This document shows positions 8,186-16,811 of a DNA stretch of 35,754 nucleotides, in pieces (within the stretch, counting starts at the first letter, position 1; each line of letters opens with the position of its first letter). Below the pieces are notes generated by a model, which was not told where the DNA came from, did no database searches, and worked only from the letters and a program-made list of their open reading frames with translations. The position numbers and the translations under genes were made by a program. The stretch covers positions 1 to 35,754 of the forward strand of contig JASLKP010000015.1 in assembly GCA_030747485.1 (NCBI GenBank), given 5' to 3'. Origin of the DNA: Candidatus Thalassarchaeaceae archaeon (GTDB taxonomy: Archaea > Thermoplasmatota > Poseidoniia > Poseidoniales > Thalassarchaeaceae).

Positions 8186-9286
8186 TCAAGCAATATGGCT
8201 GAGGTCTTTGTTGAGGATTTTGAGTAGATAATTATGCACAATTTCGCTACCCATGTCAGTCAATGTTGCATTCAAGAATGCTGAGATTAGAATTTCACGA
8301 CCTTGATTTTCACTAAATCCTCTAGTTTTTAAGTAGAATAATTGCTCTTCATCAATGGGTCCGTTTGCGGTTCCGTGTCCGCAACCCACGACATCATTTT
8401 CACTGACTTCTAGTTCTGGAATGCTATCGGCTTCGGCTTGATCAGAGAGTAGAAGATTGTGGAAAATCTGCCCCGCATCTGCACCTTTAGCCCCATGATC
8501 GATTCGTAGCATCCCTGTACCGACTGTACGACTTTCTCCTGCACAGGCTGAATGCCAATCCAATCTAGAGAATGTTTGAGGTGCCACATGTAGAATCTCA
8601 ACGTGGTGATCATTGTGCATTTTGTCAGTTGATAGGATACTTCCATTCACTTTGAGACTGGCTCCTGTTTCATCCATTGTATATCGCAGGTCAGCTTTGC
8701 ATCGATTTGAGCCGGAAGCAACTGCACCACATTTGACAACAGAATCACGTCCGAGATGCAATCCGTCAGTTCGGAGAAGATGCCCCTGTCCCATTTGGTT
8801 GACAACAATGTCTGCGACGTGGCTTGCCTTTCCAATGCTTCCTTGTCGCAAGAAACCGAACCAATCAGCATCTCCTACAATTCTAGTCAACATTTCCAAT
8901 TCACATTGCTCGCCAATGTCGAGAAGAAGGTGTAGTGCACAAATATCCCCAACTGGCTCAATTTCTAGGATAATTGGTTGGCTTGGAACCGATTTTGCTT
9001 CAATTTTCAATACGACGACATTGGATGCACATAATTCTCGAATGAATTGTGTCGATACATCTTGGTCTCCATTGACTGCCAACCGCAAAATATCATCTTC
9101 AGTTGCAGCGTGTAATGAGACTCCGGCAGGGTCCGTACTGCCATCTACTGAACTTAGAGTCATAATCGGCCCAGATGCGTCAGGAATATCTTGATGATTT
9201 CCAGTGGGATGAATTCGATGCCATGGAGTATAACGCCACAAATGGTCTGCACGATCAGGCTCCTCTAAATCAGAATAAGAACTCAT
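8186..9286 (-). CDS. sufD: SufD Fe-S scaffold subunit
   Basis: SufD pairs with SufB and two SufC in the SufBC2D scaffold, where Fe-S clusters are built. The product has 366 residues. Its diagnostic part is the C-terminal SufB/SufD beta-helix region: PELEVSENDVVGCGHGTANG, then DEEQLFYLKTRGFSENQGREILISAFL. An N-terminal RYTPWHRI motif resembles the W.(R/K)YT segment typical of SufD. The start ATG at 9284-9286 has AGGAG upstream. It lies 16 bases downstream of sufB in the operon. The N-terminal half is divergent, as is usual for SufD. Confidence 0.92.
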   Translation of the reverse strand: MSSYSDLEEPDRADHLWRYTPWHRIHPTGNHQDIPDASGPIMTLSSVDGSTDPAGVSLHAATEDDILRLAVNGDQDVSTQFIRELCASNVVVLKIEAKSVPSQPIILEIEPVGDICALHLLLDIGEQCELEMLTRIVGDADWFGFLRQGSIGKASHVADIVVNQMGQGHLLRTDGLHLGRDSVVKCGAVASGSNRCKADLRYTMDETGASLKVNGSILSTDKMHNDHHVEILHVAPQTFSRLDWHSACAGESRTVGTGMLRIDHGAKGADAGQIFHNLLLSDQAEADSIPELEVSENDVVGCGHGTANGPIDEEQLFYLKTRGFSENQGREILISAFLNATLTDMGSEIVHNYLLKILNKDLSHIA

Positions 9287-9302
9287 GTAAGTGTCTCCTG
9301 AC

Positions 9303-10712
9303 TTAACCTATACTGCCTTCCATTTCGATTGCCATTAACTTGTTTAATTCGACGGCGTATTCCATTGGGAGTTCTCTCGTAAATGGTTCAAAGAATCCAT
9401 TGACGATCAGCGCTAAGGCTTCTTCTTCAGAATGCCCTCGGGACATCAGATAGAACACTTGGTCATCACTGACTTTTGAAACACTGGCCTCGTGCTCACA
9501 TCGACATGTTGGATTAGATACCTCCATTGTAGGATAGGTGTCTGAACGACTTTCTTCATCAAGAATTAGAGCGTCACAGACAACGTTTACCTTGCAATTA
9601 TCTGCTTTCTTTGATACTTGAACCATGCCGCGATAAGAACCACGTCCACCGTCTTTTGAAATCGATTTAGAGAGAATTTTGCTTGTTGTGTTTGAGGCGA
9701 GGTGGTGAATCTTGGCGCCTGCATCTTGGTGCTGTCCCCTTCCGGAATACGCGACTGAGATGACTTCCGCATGGGCGCCTTCACCCTTGAGAATGACTGA
9801 TGGATATTTCATGGTTAATTTTGAACCAATATTCCCGTCCACCCATTCGACGGTTGCCCGTTCATGGGCAATAGCTCGCTTTGTCACGAGATTGTACACA
9901 TTTGCGCTCCAATTTTGTACGGTTGAATATCGTATATGAGCGCCAGGGAGTGCAATTAATTCAACGACAGCAGAATGTAAGGAATCAGTCGAATATGTTG
10001 GAGCAGTACATCCTTCAACATAGTGTATACTGCTGCCCTCATCTGCAATGATGAGTGTGCGTTCAAACTGGCCCATGTTCTTTGCATTGATTCTGAAGTA
10101 TGCCTGCACCGGCATTTCGACATGTACGCCCTTGGGGACATAGATGAACGATCCACCTGACCATACTGCGGTATTCAATGCTGCAAATTTATTGTCAGCA
10201 TATGGTACCACTGTACAGAACCACTTTTTGACAAGTTCTGGATATTCTTTGAGTCCAGAATCCATGTCTAGAAAGATGACACCTTGTACTTCCAAGTCCT
10301 CACGAATACTATGGTAGACTGCTTCTGATTCGTATTGTGCAGTCACACCAGAGAGCCATTTTTGTTCAGCTTCTGGAATCCCCAATCGATCGAATGTATT
10401 TCGGATATCTTCAGGAACATCATCCCAATCTTTTTCGGTCCCTTCGCCCGAACGTAGGAAGTAACAGATATTTTCAAAATCGATTTCTTCTAGCATCGGC
10501 ATATTTCCCCATGTTGGCATTGGGCGTGATGCAAAGTGTTGGTATGCTTTTACGCGAAGTTCAGTCATCCACTCAGGTTCATCCTTGAGTGCTGAAATAT
10601 CTCTGACAACTTGTTCAGAAAGACCGTTGTCGAAACGAATTGTGTGATGTTCAGGGTCATGAAACCCATACTTGTAATCTCCAACAGCGTCCCGTGCTTC
10701 AGTATTCTCCAT
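9303..10712 (-). CDS. sufB: SufB Fe-S scaffold subunit
   Basis: SufB is the core scaffold on which Fe-S clusters assemble, working with SufC and SufD. The 469-residue length is typical. Visible hallmarks are [21 protein letters not shown], the [19 protein letters not shown] segment, [39 protein letters not shown] and [18 protein letters not shown] near the C-terminus. It starts nine bases after sufC, with GAGGTGAT three bases before the ATG. This is a well-conserved member, and nothing suggests damage. Confidence 0.97.
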   Translation of the reverse strand: MENTEARDAVGDYKYGFHDPEHHTIRFDNGLSEQVVRDISALKDEPEWMTELRVKAYQHFASRPMPTWGNMPMLEEIDFENICYFLRSGEGTEKDWDDVPEDIRNTFDRLGIPEAEQKWLSGVTAQYESEAVYHSIREDLEVQGVIFLDMDSGLKEYPELVKKWFCTVVPYADNKFAALNTAVWSGGSFIYVPKGVHVEMPVQAYFRINAKNMGQFERTLIIADEGSSIHYVEGCTAPTYSTDSLHSAVVELIALPGAHIRYSTVQNWSANVYNLVTKRAIAHERATVEWVDGNIGSKLTMKYPSVILKGEGAHAEVISVAYSGRGQHQDAGAKIHHLASNTTSKILSKSISKDGGRGSYRGMVQVSKKADNCKVNVVCDALILDEESRSDTYPTMEVSNPTCRCEHEASVSKVSDDQVFYLMSRGHSEEEALALIVNGFFEPFTRELPMEYAVELNKLMAIEMEGSIG

Positions 10713-10721
10713 CCAATCACC

Positions 10722-11468
10722 TCATGAATCAATCCAGTCATATCCGTTTTCTTCAACCTTCATGGCCAACTCGGGCCCCCCAGTCATCACAAGTCGTCCA
10801 TCAATCATGATGTGGACGTGAGTAGGCTTGACGAGATCTAGGATGCGTTGATAGTGCGTAATAATGAGACAACCAGTATCATCAACAGTGGCTGCATTGA
10901 TTCCTTTGGAGACAGTCCGTAGTGCATCGATGTCTAGTCCCGAATCGGTTTCATCGAGTACAGCCAATCGTGGACGATTCAATAGAAGTTGGAGAATCTC
11001 AAAGCGTTTCTTTTCGCCTCCACTGAACCCATCATTGACATATCGAGCGAGGAATTGTTTGTCAACATCCAGTTCCTCCATTGCATGATTTAGTTCAGCC
11101 CTAAAGTCCCTTGCAGAAGGAGCTTCATCGCCACGAACAGCTTGAACCGACTTACGCAGAAAATTTCCAACTTGTAGGCCGGGTACAGATTGTGGATACT
11201 GGAATGAAAGGAACAACCCTGCTCTGGCTCGTTCCCATGGTTCCATTTCAATGAGGTCATCACCTAGGAATTGGACGCTTCCACTTGTGATCTCGTAAGA
11301 TGGATGGCCCATGAGGGCCAGAGCGAGTGTTGACTTTCCACTCCCATTCCTCCCCATCAGAGCATGAATTTCTCCTGCACGGATTTCCAAATTAATGCCT
11401 CGAAGAATTTCAGTATCATCAATAGATACATGTAATTCTTCAATTTTGACAATCGGTTCGTCAGACAT
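10722..11468 (-). CDS. sufC: SufC ABC-type ATPase of the Suf system
   Basis: SufC is the cytoplasmic ATPase that drives conformational change in SufBC2D; it is not a transporter. The 248 residues contain Walker A GRNGSGKST at 39-47, a Q-loop SFQYPQSVPG segment, the SufC-type signature FSGGEKKRFEILQ, Walker B with the SufC-specific LAVLDETDSGLDIDAL, and the H-loop in LIITHYQRIL. It is the first gene of the minus-strand suf operon. Its promoter must lie to the right, in the region shared with the divergent nfu gene that contains a GTA-triloop palindrome. Confidence 0.97.
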   Translation of the reverse strand: MSDEPIVKIEELHVSIDDTEILRGINLEIRAGEIHALMGRNGSGKSTLALALMGHPSYEITSGSVQFLGDDLIEMEPWERARAGLFLSFQYPQSVPGLQVGNFLRKSVQAVRGDEAPSARDFRAELNHAMEELDVDKQFLARYVNDGFSGGEKKRFEILQLLLNRPRLAVLDETDSGLDIDALRTVSKGINAATVDDTGCLIITHYQRILDLVKPTHVHIMIDGRLVMTGGPELAMKVEENGYDWIDS

Positions 11469-11531
11469 CGAATAGGTCCCCGTAGTGTGTCCGATTATCG
11501 GTTCCTTATCAATACGTGTGAATCATTATTT

Positions 11532-11546
11532 CGCACCGTAGGTGCG
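11532..11546 (+). promoter_or_regulatory. GTA-triloop palindrome between sufC and nfu
   Basis: CGCACC-GTA-GGTGCG is a perfect 6-bp inverted repeat around GTA, 64 bases from the sufC start and 48 bases before the preferred nfu ATG at 11595. It lies in what is probably the divergent promoter region. As DNA it could be an operator for both directions; as RNA in the plus-strand leader it matches the loop of the hairpins before sufS and the genes at 15804 and 28554. If nfu began at GTG 11487, the palindrome would be inside the coding region. Confidence 0.45.
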
Positions 11547-11594
11547 GTAAACATAGGCACAGAGTCAAAAGATAGAATTGGATGGGCGGTTCTG

Positions 11595-12044
11595 ATGGAA
11601 GAAGAAGATTTGGCTGAAATGTACCGTGTACAGGCTGCCGCATCGATTGATTCCGAGGCCGCAAAACGCATAGCAGAAACTGTGAATCCTGAACTCGATG
11701 CTAGGTTGAGGGCCACGCCTCTCTCATCAATGGTTGACACAGAGCAGATGGTTCAAGCAATCGTTGCACGTTTAGGTATTGTTAGGGCAGCATTGGATGG
11801 CCATGGTGGTGGCATTAAGGTGGAATTGGCAGAGAACACAGATCAAGGTGTAGATTTAATTCTGAATTTAGATGGAGCTTGTATCGCATGTGGTGCTGCC
11901 CCTGGGACCCTTCAAGGAATTCAATCAGATTTATTGGAAGGTGGGGAAGTTTTCCGCGTCAGATTTAGTGCATCATTGTTGGATAGTTTCGATGAACTAG
12001 GTCGGGATTTCGTGTTGAAACACGGCGGCGTCACTTTTGTTTGA
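11595..12044 (+). CDS. Nfu/NifU C-terminal-domain Fe-S carrier
   Basis: Nfu-type proteins bind and deliver Fe-S clusters. The key part is VRAALDGHGGGIKVELAEN followed by LDGACIACGAAPGTLQGI, which matches the NifU-C domain with its CxxC cluster ligands. A C-terminal tail of about 35 residues follows. The start is uncertain. ATG 11595 gives 149 residues and leaves room for a divergent promoter with sufC. GTG 11487 would give 185 residues but leaves only 18 bases between the genes and puts a hairpin in the coding region. Neither has a strong RBS. The neighbourhood fits delivery of clusters made by SufBCD. The 3' end overlaps the convergent phosphatase gene by 14 bases. Confidence 0.85.
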   Translation: MEEEDLAEMYRVQAAASIDSEAAKRIAETVNPELDARLRATPLSSMVDTEQMVQAIVARLGIVRAALDGHGGGIKVELAENTDQGVDLILNLDGACIACGAAPGTLQGIQSDLLEGGEVFRVRFSASLLDSFDELGRDFVLKHGGVTFV

Positions 12045-12834
12045 ATACTGGTCCAGAATGACGGGTATCTCCTGTATCATTGGCTTGAACAATTCGGCCA
12101 GTATTCAAATCGAAAGCAGTCAACCATCCTGACACAGAGTCACAAGCGCCAGTATCAATTCCAATCCAGTATGGTCGACCATCTTCAAGTGAAAAATCAC
12201 TACGGCCAATGTCCCCTATCGATTGCCCCAATTGTCGATGAGTAATGCTGTGTCCGAAGACCACAGTTTTTTGTTCATCTATCGGTTTTTTTGCATAATG
12301 AAATGCTTCACGTATCCACATACAATTGTCTGCTGTTTGTTTTTCAATCGATTCACCCGGATCAACTCCTGCATGCACAAGAATCCACTCATCAAGAATG
12401 AAGATGTGTGGTAATTTCATCATCCAGAACAAATCTTGGAGCCACTCGTCGGTGACCAATTCACCCTCTGCATCGCGATAACTGTCCAGGCATTGTGCTC
12501 CTCCATTGTATAACCAATCCAAAGGAGGTGCCCAAGATATCTTTTCGTCCCCACTAAATCCTGTCATGGCCATCTCTTCGTGATTGCCTCGAAGAACGAA
12601 TGTATCTGCTCTGCTTCTGGCAATTCTAATCACCATTCTAGAATCTGGTCCCCGGTCAATTAAATCTCCGATTAATACCAACCTGTCTCCTGGATTGGGG
12701 TCTAATTCTGAAATCAAATTTTCAAGTGCATCAGAATGTCCATGGACATCTCCAATCACCCATACTCTGTCTCCTCTTTCCAACGTATTTTGCAATTCAA
12801 ATTCTACTCCAGTGTCGCGATTAGCAATACTCAT
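12031..12834 (-). CDS. ApaH/PPP-type metallophosphatase
   Basis: The 267-residue protein has the calcineurin-like metallophosphatase motifs in order: GDVHGH at about 28-33, GDLIDRGPDS at 56-65, GNHEE at 83-87, then VHAGVDP and FGHS supplying later metal-binding histidines. The GDLIDRGPDS form is shared by diadenosine tetraphosphatase (ApaH) and the bacterial/archaeal PPP-type protein phosphatases. It could therefore hydrolyse Ap4A or phosphoserine/threonine; I cannot decide which from sequence. It is a cytoplasmic protein with no signal or membrane segment. The ATG at 12832-12834 diverges from the gene at 12902. Confidence 0.88.
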   Translation of the reverse strand: MSIANRDTGVEFELQNTLERGDRVWVIGDVHGHSDALENLISELDPNPGDRLVLIGDLIDRGPDSRMVIRIARSRADTFVLRGNHEEMAMTGFSGDEKISWAPPLDWLYNGGAQCLDSYRDAEGELVTDEWLQDLFWMMKLPHIFILDEWILVHAGVDPGESIEKQTADNCMWIREAFHYAKKPIDEQKTVVFGHSITHRQLGQSIGDIGRSDFSLEDGRPYWIGIDTGACDSVSGWLTAFDLNTGRIVQANDTGDTRHSGPVFKQK

Positions 12835-12901
12835 ATTATCACCTTAGATAAGTGGTTCCCGAGGCTATTTGAACCTTAGCAGATTCGAGTGAAACGAGAG
12901 C

Positions 12902-13288
12902 ATGCCAACGAACCCAGAAGATTGGCACGCACCACTGGAAATTGCTCTTCAAGCAGATCTCGGAGAACTTGAATCACTACGCACAAAATGGTATCCTATG
13001 CCACCTTCAGATGATTGGATGGTGATTATTGATGACGCATCTGGAGGGCGTCGAGGTTTGCTGATTACACAATTATTTACACCACTCTCTGAAATGTTGT
13101 TTATGATTCTTGAAGAGGAGATTACTGAAGGGACAACCACCTGGATAGCCTTGCCATCAGATGTTGATATTTCCAATAGTCGGCTGGCATTCTTACATGC
13201 TTTAGATGTGAGATTGATTCCTTGTAATCGACCGGAATGGAACCCAGATGTTCCGATTTCACCACAGGATTGGAAAGCACAGGGTTGA
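12902..13288 (+). CDS. Acidic soluble protein, unknown function
   Basis: I do not recognise this 128-residue protein. It looks soluble and compact: an N-terminal helical part, the strand DDWMVIIDDASGGRRGLLI, a hydrophobic segment around LFTPLSEMLFMILEEE that is probably a buried helix, then TTTWIALPSDVD and a Pro/Trp-rich end. It has no signal peptide. No Shine-Dalgarno site precedes ATG 12902; the upstream 12867-12873 stretch (GCTATTT) could be a weak TATA element for a leaderless transcript. The stop is 25 bases before the next gene. Confidence 0.6.
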   Translation: MPTNPEDWHAPLEIALQADLGELESLRTKWYPMPPSDDWMVIIDDASGGRRGLLITQLFTPLSEMLFMILEEEITEGTTTWIALPSDVDISNSRLAFLHALDVRLIPCNRPEWNPDVPISPQDWKAQG

Positions 13289-13313
13289 CAAATCAGTCCC
13301 ACTCTCCGAGTTC

Positions 13314-13655
13314 ATGGCGAGCCAATCTGATGCTGAGAAAGCCGTCGGCGGTATCGTCAAAGATGTCGTAGCAGAGGACGGTGTACGTAAGGTTCAGGTC
13401 GATATTGTTCACAAGCATGAAGAACACAAATCAGCAACCATGTGGACAATTGCCTTGGTGGTTGTATTGTTGATGGCTGGCCTCATTGTGTATGCTGCAG
13501 ATGGAGTCACTAAACTTGTGGAAGGTGACGACAATGTCATTGGAGATTGTGCAGATGGTTCAGATAATGATGGTGATCAATTAATCGATAGTCAAGATCC
13601 AGGATGTAGGCCTAATGGTCAATATGATGATGAGAGTTATGAGAACCGCGGATAG
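13314..13655 (+). CDS. Single-pass membrane protein with an Asp/Asn-rich ectodomain
   Basis: The product has 113 residues from ATG 13314; a longer frame from 13248 would overlap the preceding gene and lacks support. An N-terminal charged region of about 40 residues (KDVVAEDGVRKVQVDIVHK) is followed by one hydrophobic helix (about 44-62). The C-terminal part lies outside the membrane if the N-terminus is inside, and contains DCADGSDNDGDQLIDSQDPGC. This DNDGDxxID...DxGC pattern resembles calcium-binding loop repeats and is also seen in the ABC permease ectodomain at 18863-20548. The two cysteines could form a disulfide around the loop. Function unknown. Confidence 0.65.
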   Translation: MASQSDAEKAVGGIVKDVVAEDGVRKVQVDIVHKHEEHKSATMWTIALVVVLLMAGLIVYAADGVTKLVEGDDNVIGDCADGSDNDGDQLIDSQDPGCRPNGQYDDESYENRG

Positions 13656-13698
13656 GCTTCCGAATGGCTGAAAACCAACTTCGACGCGGGTGAGCGTG

Positions 13699-15717
13699 AT
13701 GACAGGGGAAGCCAAGCCGTGCCGTGATGGCGACCACGCCAAATTTGAGGTGGTTGAAAGAGATGGCTGGGCGCGACTTGGACGTTTACACACATCACGT
13801 CACATTCTCAATACTCCAACTCTCCTTCCAGTCATCAATCCCAACATCAGAACCGTTGAACCACGTGAGATGTGGGAGAATTATGGTTTTGAGGCCATTA
13901 TAACAAATTCATACGTCATCTGGAAGCATGACCACCTCAAGGTTCTGGCACAGTCAGATGGGGTTCATGCCTTGTTAGATTACCCTGGAGTAATCATGAC
14001 TGATTCAGGCACTTTCCAGAATTATGTCTATGGTGATGTCGAAGTGGGTGTCGAAGAAATTGTGAAATTCCAACGTGAAATTGATGTCGATATTGCTACG
14101 ATGCTAGATGTATTTGCAACACCTAAGATGAGTTATGATGAGGTTGAAGCCGCAGTCGATGAAACTGTAGCGCGTTCAAAATCATCGATTGAGGCGGCTC
14201 AAGGAACCATGTTGAATGGACCAATACAAGGGGGTACATTCTCCGATTTGAGAATGAAGAGTGCAACTGAGATGGCCAATTTTGATTTTGCCGTACATCC
14301 CATTGGCGGCATCGTCCCATTGATGGAACGACAACGATACAGAGAATTGGTTGAAGTGATTTTAGCTTGTAGGGAACACATTCCATGGGAGAGGCCCATT
14401 CACATGTTTGGATGCGGGCACCCACATCTATTCCCAATTTGTGTGGCTCTCGGTGCGGATTTGTTTGATTCAGCAGCATATGCATTATTTGCTCGTGATG
14501 ATCGAATGTTGATGCCCTGGGGTACAGTAAAATTGGCTGAATTAACCGAATTTCCAATCAGTACAGCAGCCCTTGCAGGACATACTCCTGATTCTGTTCG
14601 TTCGCTTGGAAATGAAGAACGATGCAAGGTTCTTGCAAAACACAATTTGGAAATCACTGCCAGTGAATTGGCACGTTGCCGAGAAGCGGTAAGAAATGGC
14701 ACCATTTGGAAATTGGTAGAGGAGCGTAGTCACACGAATGCAGCCCTAAGGGAGGCGACAGAATATCTCTATCAAAACCTCCCTCTCAGTCTCATCGAAG
14801 CCACAAATCCACTGCGTTCAGGAGGCGTCTCCATGAGCAATGATTTGGCCATGCACCCACATTCAATTGCCTGCCTAGGACGCCTCTTGAGTAATTGTCA
14901 GCAAGGTGGTAGTGATGCGATAATCTACTCTGGCTCAGGTGGTCCTTGGAGAGAGCGAATCGCAGGACAGGTTCAGACCATTCACAGACGTTGGCCCAAC
15001 ATCTCCGTGTTCATCGAAACACCATTGGGTCTCATTCCCTATTCTGTGGAGGATGTCAGCCCGTGGGCACATATCAATGGTCCACGGGTCATTTGGAACG
15101 AGATGTCAGATGATGATTTGACATTTGATCTAGATGCAATGTTGGAAGAAGTTGGACAAATCCTCCACCTTGATGTTGTCGAATCCAAGGCCAATAATAT
15201 CGAGAAAATTGAGGCTGAATTTGGAAAGGGTTCAACAGAAAATGAGGATACGAATAGATTGTTATTGGATCGCTCAATGATGATTGACAAAGTATGCTAT
15301 TTTCTTGATATTAGTCAAGATGACGCAATTTCATTATTGGATTCATGCACATTTGTCTATAGCAAAACAAAGCGGGTGAGAAACGTCCATGCTTCTGATG
15401 GTGAACATATCCTATCTCCACGTCTGAAAGATGGTGGTTTGAGCCTCACTCTTGAGGGCGCTAAGAGGCTTCATGGGAAAGGGATGGCAACAGTTGTTGT
15501 TCACGATGATTCGATTCCATTTACTCGAAAAGGCCGCAATGTGATGCATGGATTCATTGTTTCAACCCATGGTCAATTGACACCAGGTCTGCCCTGTTTA
15601 ATTGAGGATCAAAAGGGGACATTCCTTGGACATGGTGTCGCTCAATGTACTGAATCTGAAGCTCTTGGATTTAGAAAGGGAATCGCAGTCAAAGTTAGGG
15701 ACGGTGTAGGAGAGTAA
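13699..15717 (+). CDS. tgtA: Archaeosine tRNA-guanine transglycosylase (TgtA) lacking the zinc cysteines
   Basis: ArcTGT swaps guanine-15 of archaeal tRNAs for preQ0, the first tRNA-bound step to archaeosine. The 672-residue protein has the catalytic barrel (about 20-350), with DSGTFQ at 102-107 and the nucleophile segment ADLFDS at 253-258 (D257). Accessory domains follow, then a C-terminal PUA domain (VVHDDSIPFTRKGRNV to GFRKGIAVKVRDG). The archaeal zinc site is normally PCSCPVCS plus a histidine 23 residues later. Here it reads PISTAALA (286-293), with the histidine kept (H315), so all three cysteines are missing. ATG 13699 follows GGTGAG by four bases; GTG 13690 is an alternative. Confidence 0.9.
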   Translation: MTGEAKPCRDGDHAKFEVVERDGWARLGRLHTSRHILNTPTLLPVINPNIRTVEPREMWENYGFEAIITNSYVIWKHDHLKVLAQSDGVHALLDYPGVIMTDSGTFQNYVYGDVEVGVEEIVKFQREIDVDIATMLDVFATPKMSYDEVEAAVDETVARSKSSIEAAQGTMLNGPIQGGTFSDLRMKSATEMANFDFAVHPIGGIVPLMERQRYRELVEVILACREHIPWERPIHMFGCGHPHLFPICVALGADLFDSAAYALFARDDRMLMPWGTVKLAELTEFPISTAALAGHTPDSVRSLGNEERCKVLAKHNLEITASELARCREAVRNGTIWKLVEERSHTNAALREATEYLYQNLPLSLIEATNPLRSGGVSMSNDLAMHPHSIACLGRLLSNCQQGGSDAIIYSGSGGPWRERIAGQVQTIHRRWPNISVFIETPLGLIPYSVEDVSPWAHINGPRVIWNEMSDDDLTFDLDAMLEEVGQILHLDVVESKANNIEKIEAEFGKGSTENEDTNRLLLDRSMMIDKVCYFLDISQDDAISLLDSCTFVYSKTKRVRNVHASDGEHILSPRLKDGGLSLTLEGAKRLHGKGMATVVVHDDSIPFTRKGRNVMHGFIVSTHGQLTPGLPCLIEDQKGTFLGHGVAQCTESEALGFRKGIAVKVRDGVGE

Positions 15718-15730
15718 ACTCTCCACACCG
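15702..15730 (+). terminator. Long hairpin across the tgtA stop codon
   Basis: CGGTGT (15702-15707) pairs with ACACCG (15725-15730), and GGAGAG (15709-15714) pairs with CTCTCC (15719-15724), with a single bulged A at 15708. The loop contains the TAA stop (15715-15717). The stem is 12 pairs. There is no following U-tract, so termination is uncertain; it may instead mark an mRNA 3' end or be a processing site between tgtA and the ABC operon. Confidence 0.5.
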
Positions 15731-15774
15731 GCTGGGGCATGATTGATAGAGAACCCCCGTTCCCCCTGCAATAT

Positions 15775-15791
15775 TCGATTCGTAGAATCGA
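15775..15791 (+). promoter_or_regulatory. 7-bp hairpin with GTA triloop ahead of the ABC operon RBS
   Basis: TCGATTC-GTA-GAATCGA is a perfect 7-bp stem around a GTA triloop closed by C-G. Its 3' arm overlaps the start of the GAGGGG ribosome binding site, and twelve bases separate it from ATG 15804. The geometry is the same as for the hairpins before sufS and before the gene at 28554, although the stem sequences differ. Conservation of the loop and position with divergent stems suggests a structural RNA element rather than a protein operator; this is inference. Confidence 0.6.
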
Positions 15792-15803
15792 GGGGTTGAC
15801 ATT

Positions 15804-16811
15804 ATGAGCGATTTGCCGATAATTGAAACCAATAATCTGGTCAAGAAATATGGTGAACACCTTGCATTGGACGATGTAACACTGTCAATCCGTCCTGGAG
15901 CAACGGGGTTATTGGGGCCAAATGGTGCAGGTAAATCTACTCTGATTAAGACAGTCTTGGGTCTCATCTCATTGACTAGTGGTGGAGGAAAGGTACTGGG
16001 ACACGACATTGCGACAGAAGGTCAATTTATTCGTCAAAGAATTGGTTACATGCCAGAATATGATTGCTTAAACCCCGACATGGAGGCTGTTCACCAAGTT
16101 CGATATGCAGGTGAATTGCTGGGTATGCACCCTACATCTGCGACCCAACGTGCTCATGAAACCATGGAATATGTGGGTTTACTCGATCAGCGATATCGAA
16201 CTGTTGGAACATTCAGTACAGGTATGGAGCAAGCAACCAAACTCGCTTGTGCACTTGTTCATGACCCCGACCTTCTCATTTGTGACGAGCCCACCAATGG
16301 TCTGGATTCCAAGGCTAGAGGTTTCATGCTCGATACTCTTTTCCAAGTGGTCAAACAAGGAGGTCGATCCATTCTGATGAGCAGCCATCTAATGGATGAC
16401 GTTGAGCACATCTGTGATCGAATTGTGATGATTCACAAAGGGCAGGTCATCGCCCAAGGTCGAATTGAGGATTTGAAGGCCATCGATCGCGAAATTGAGA
16501 TTTCAGTGTGGGGTGGCGCCTCTAGATTGGAGCAGAAATTGAAGGATGATGGCCACAATGTCAGACGAACAGGGCGAGTCATGAGAATCACTCGACAAGA
16601 TGAATCAACCTATGTTCAGATTCTAGCGGCAGCTGCTGCAACCTCAGTCCAAATTCGCAAAATGGAAGATTACGAACCAAGTCTGGAAGATTTGTTCCTT
16701 GTAATCATGGACCGTTTAGGATATGCTGTAAAGTCGAGTGCAGACTTATTGTCAACGCCAACACCTTCGATGGATGCTGCTGCATTCCAAGGAGGTCGTC
16801 CAAATGAGTGA
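15804..16811 (+). CDS. ABC exporter ATPase, first
   Basis: This is the cytoplasmic ATPase of an ABC-2 type exporter. The 335 residues contain Walker A GPNGAGKST at 38-46, a Q-loop region ending YMPEYD, the signature FSTGMEQATKLA at about 137-148, Walker B LLICDEPTNGLD at 157-168 and the H-loop MSSHLMDDV. The signature STGMEQ departs from LSGGQ but is close to the SKGMxQ form common in ABC-2 exporters. A C-terminal extension of about 100 residues may contact its permease. The permease ATG lies inside its 3' end (8-base overlap). A GTA-triloop hairpin precedes its RBS. The substrate is unknown. Confidence 0.93.
   Translation: MSDLPIIETNNLVKKYGEHLALDDVTLSIRPGATGLLGPNGAGKSTLIKTVLGLISLTSGGGKVLGHDIATEGQFIRQRIGYMPEYDCLNPDMEAVHQVRYAGELLGMHPTSATQRAHETMEYVGLLDQRYRTVGTFSTGMEQATKLACALVHDPDLLICDEPTNGLDSKARGFMLDTLFQVVKQGGRSILMSSHLMDDVEHICDRIVMIHKGQVIAQGRIEDLKAIDREIEISVWGGASRLEQKLKDDGHNVRRTGRVMRITRQDESTYVQILAAAAATSVQIRKMEDYEPSLEDLFLVIMDRLGYAVKSSADLLSTPTPSMDAAAFQGGRPNE

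Noticed and set aside
11487..11594. Longer Nfu protein starting at GTG 11487
   Set aside because: It leaves only 18 bases for two divergent promoters and places a palindrome in the coding region; kept as an alternative, not as the main call.
12851..12880. GGTTC...GAACC inverted repeat in the divergent gap before 12902
   Set aside because: Five pairs with a 12-base loop; too weak to call an operator.
13690..13698. GTG start for tgtA three codons upstream
   Set aside because: GGTGAG is spaced four bases from ATG 13699, as for the SDR gene, whereas GTG 13690 would lie inside that site.
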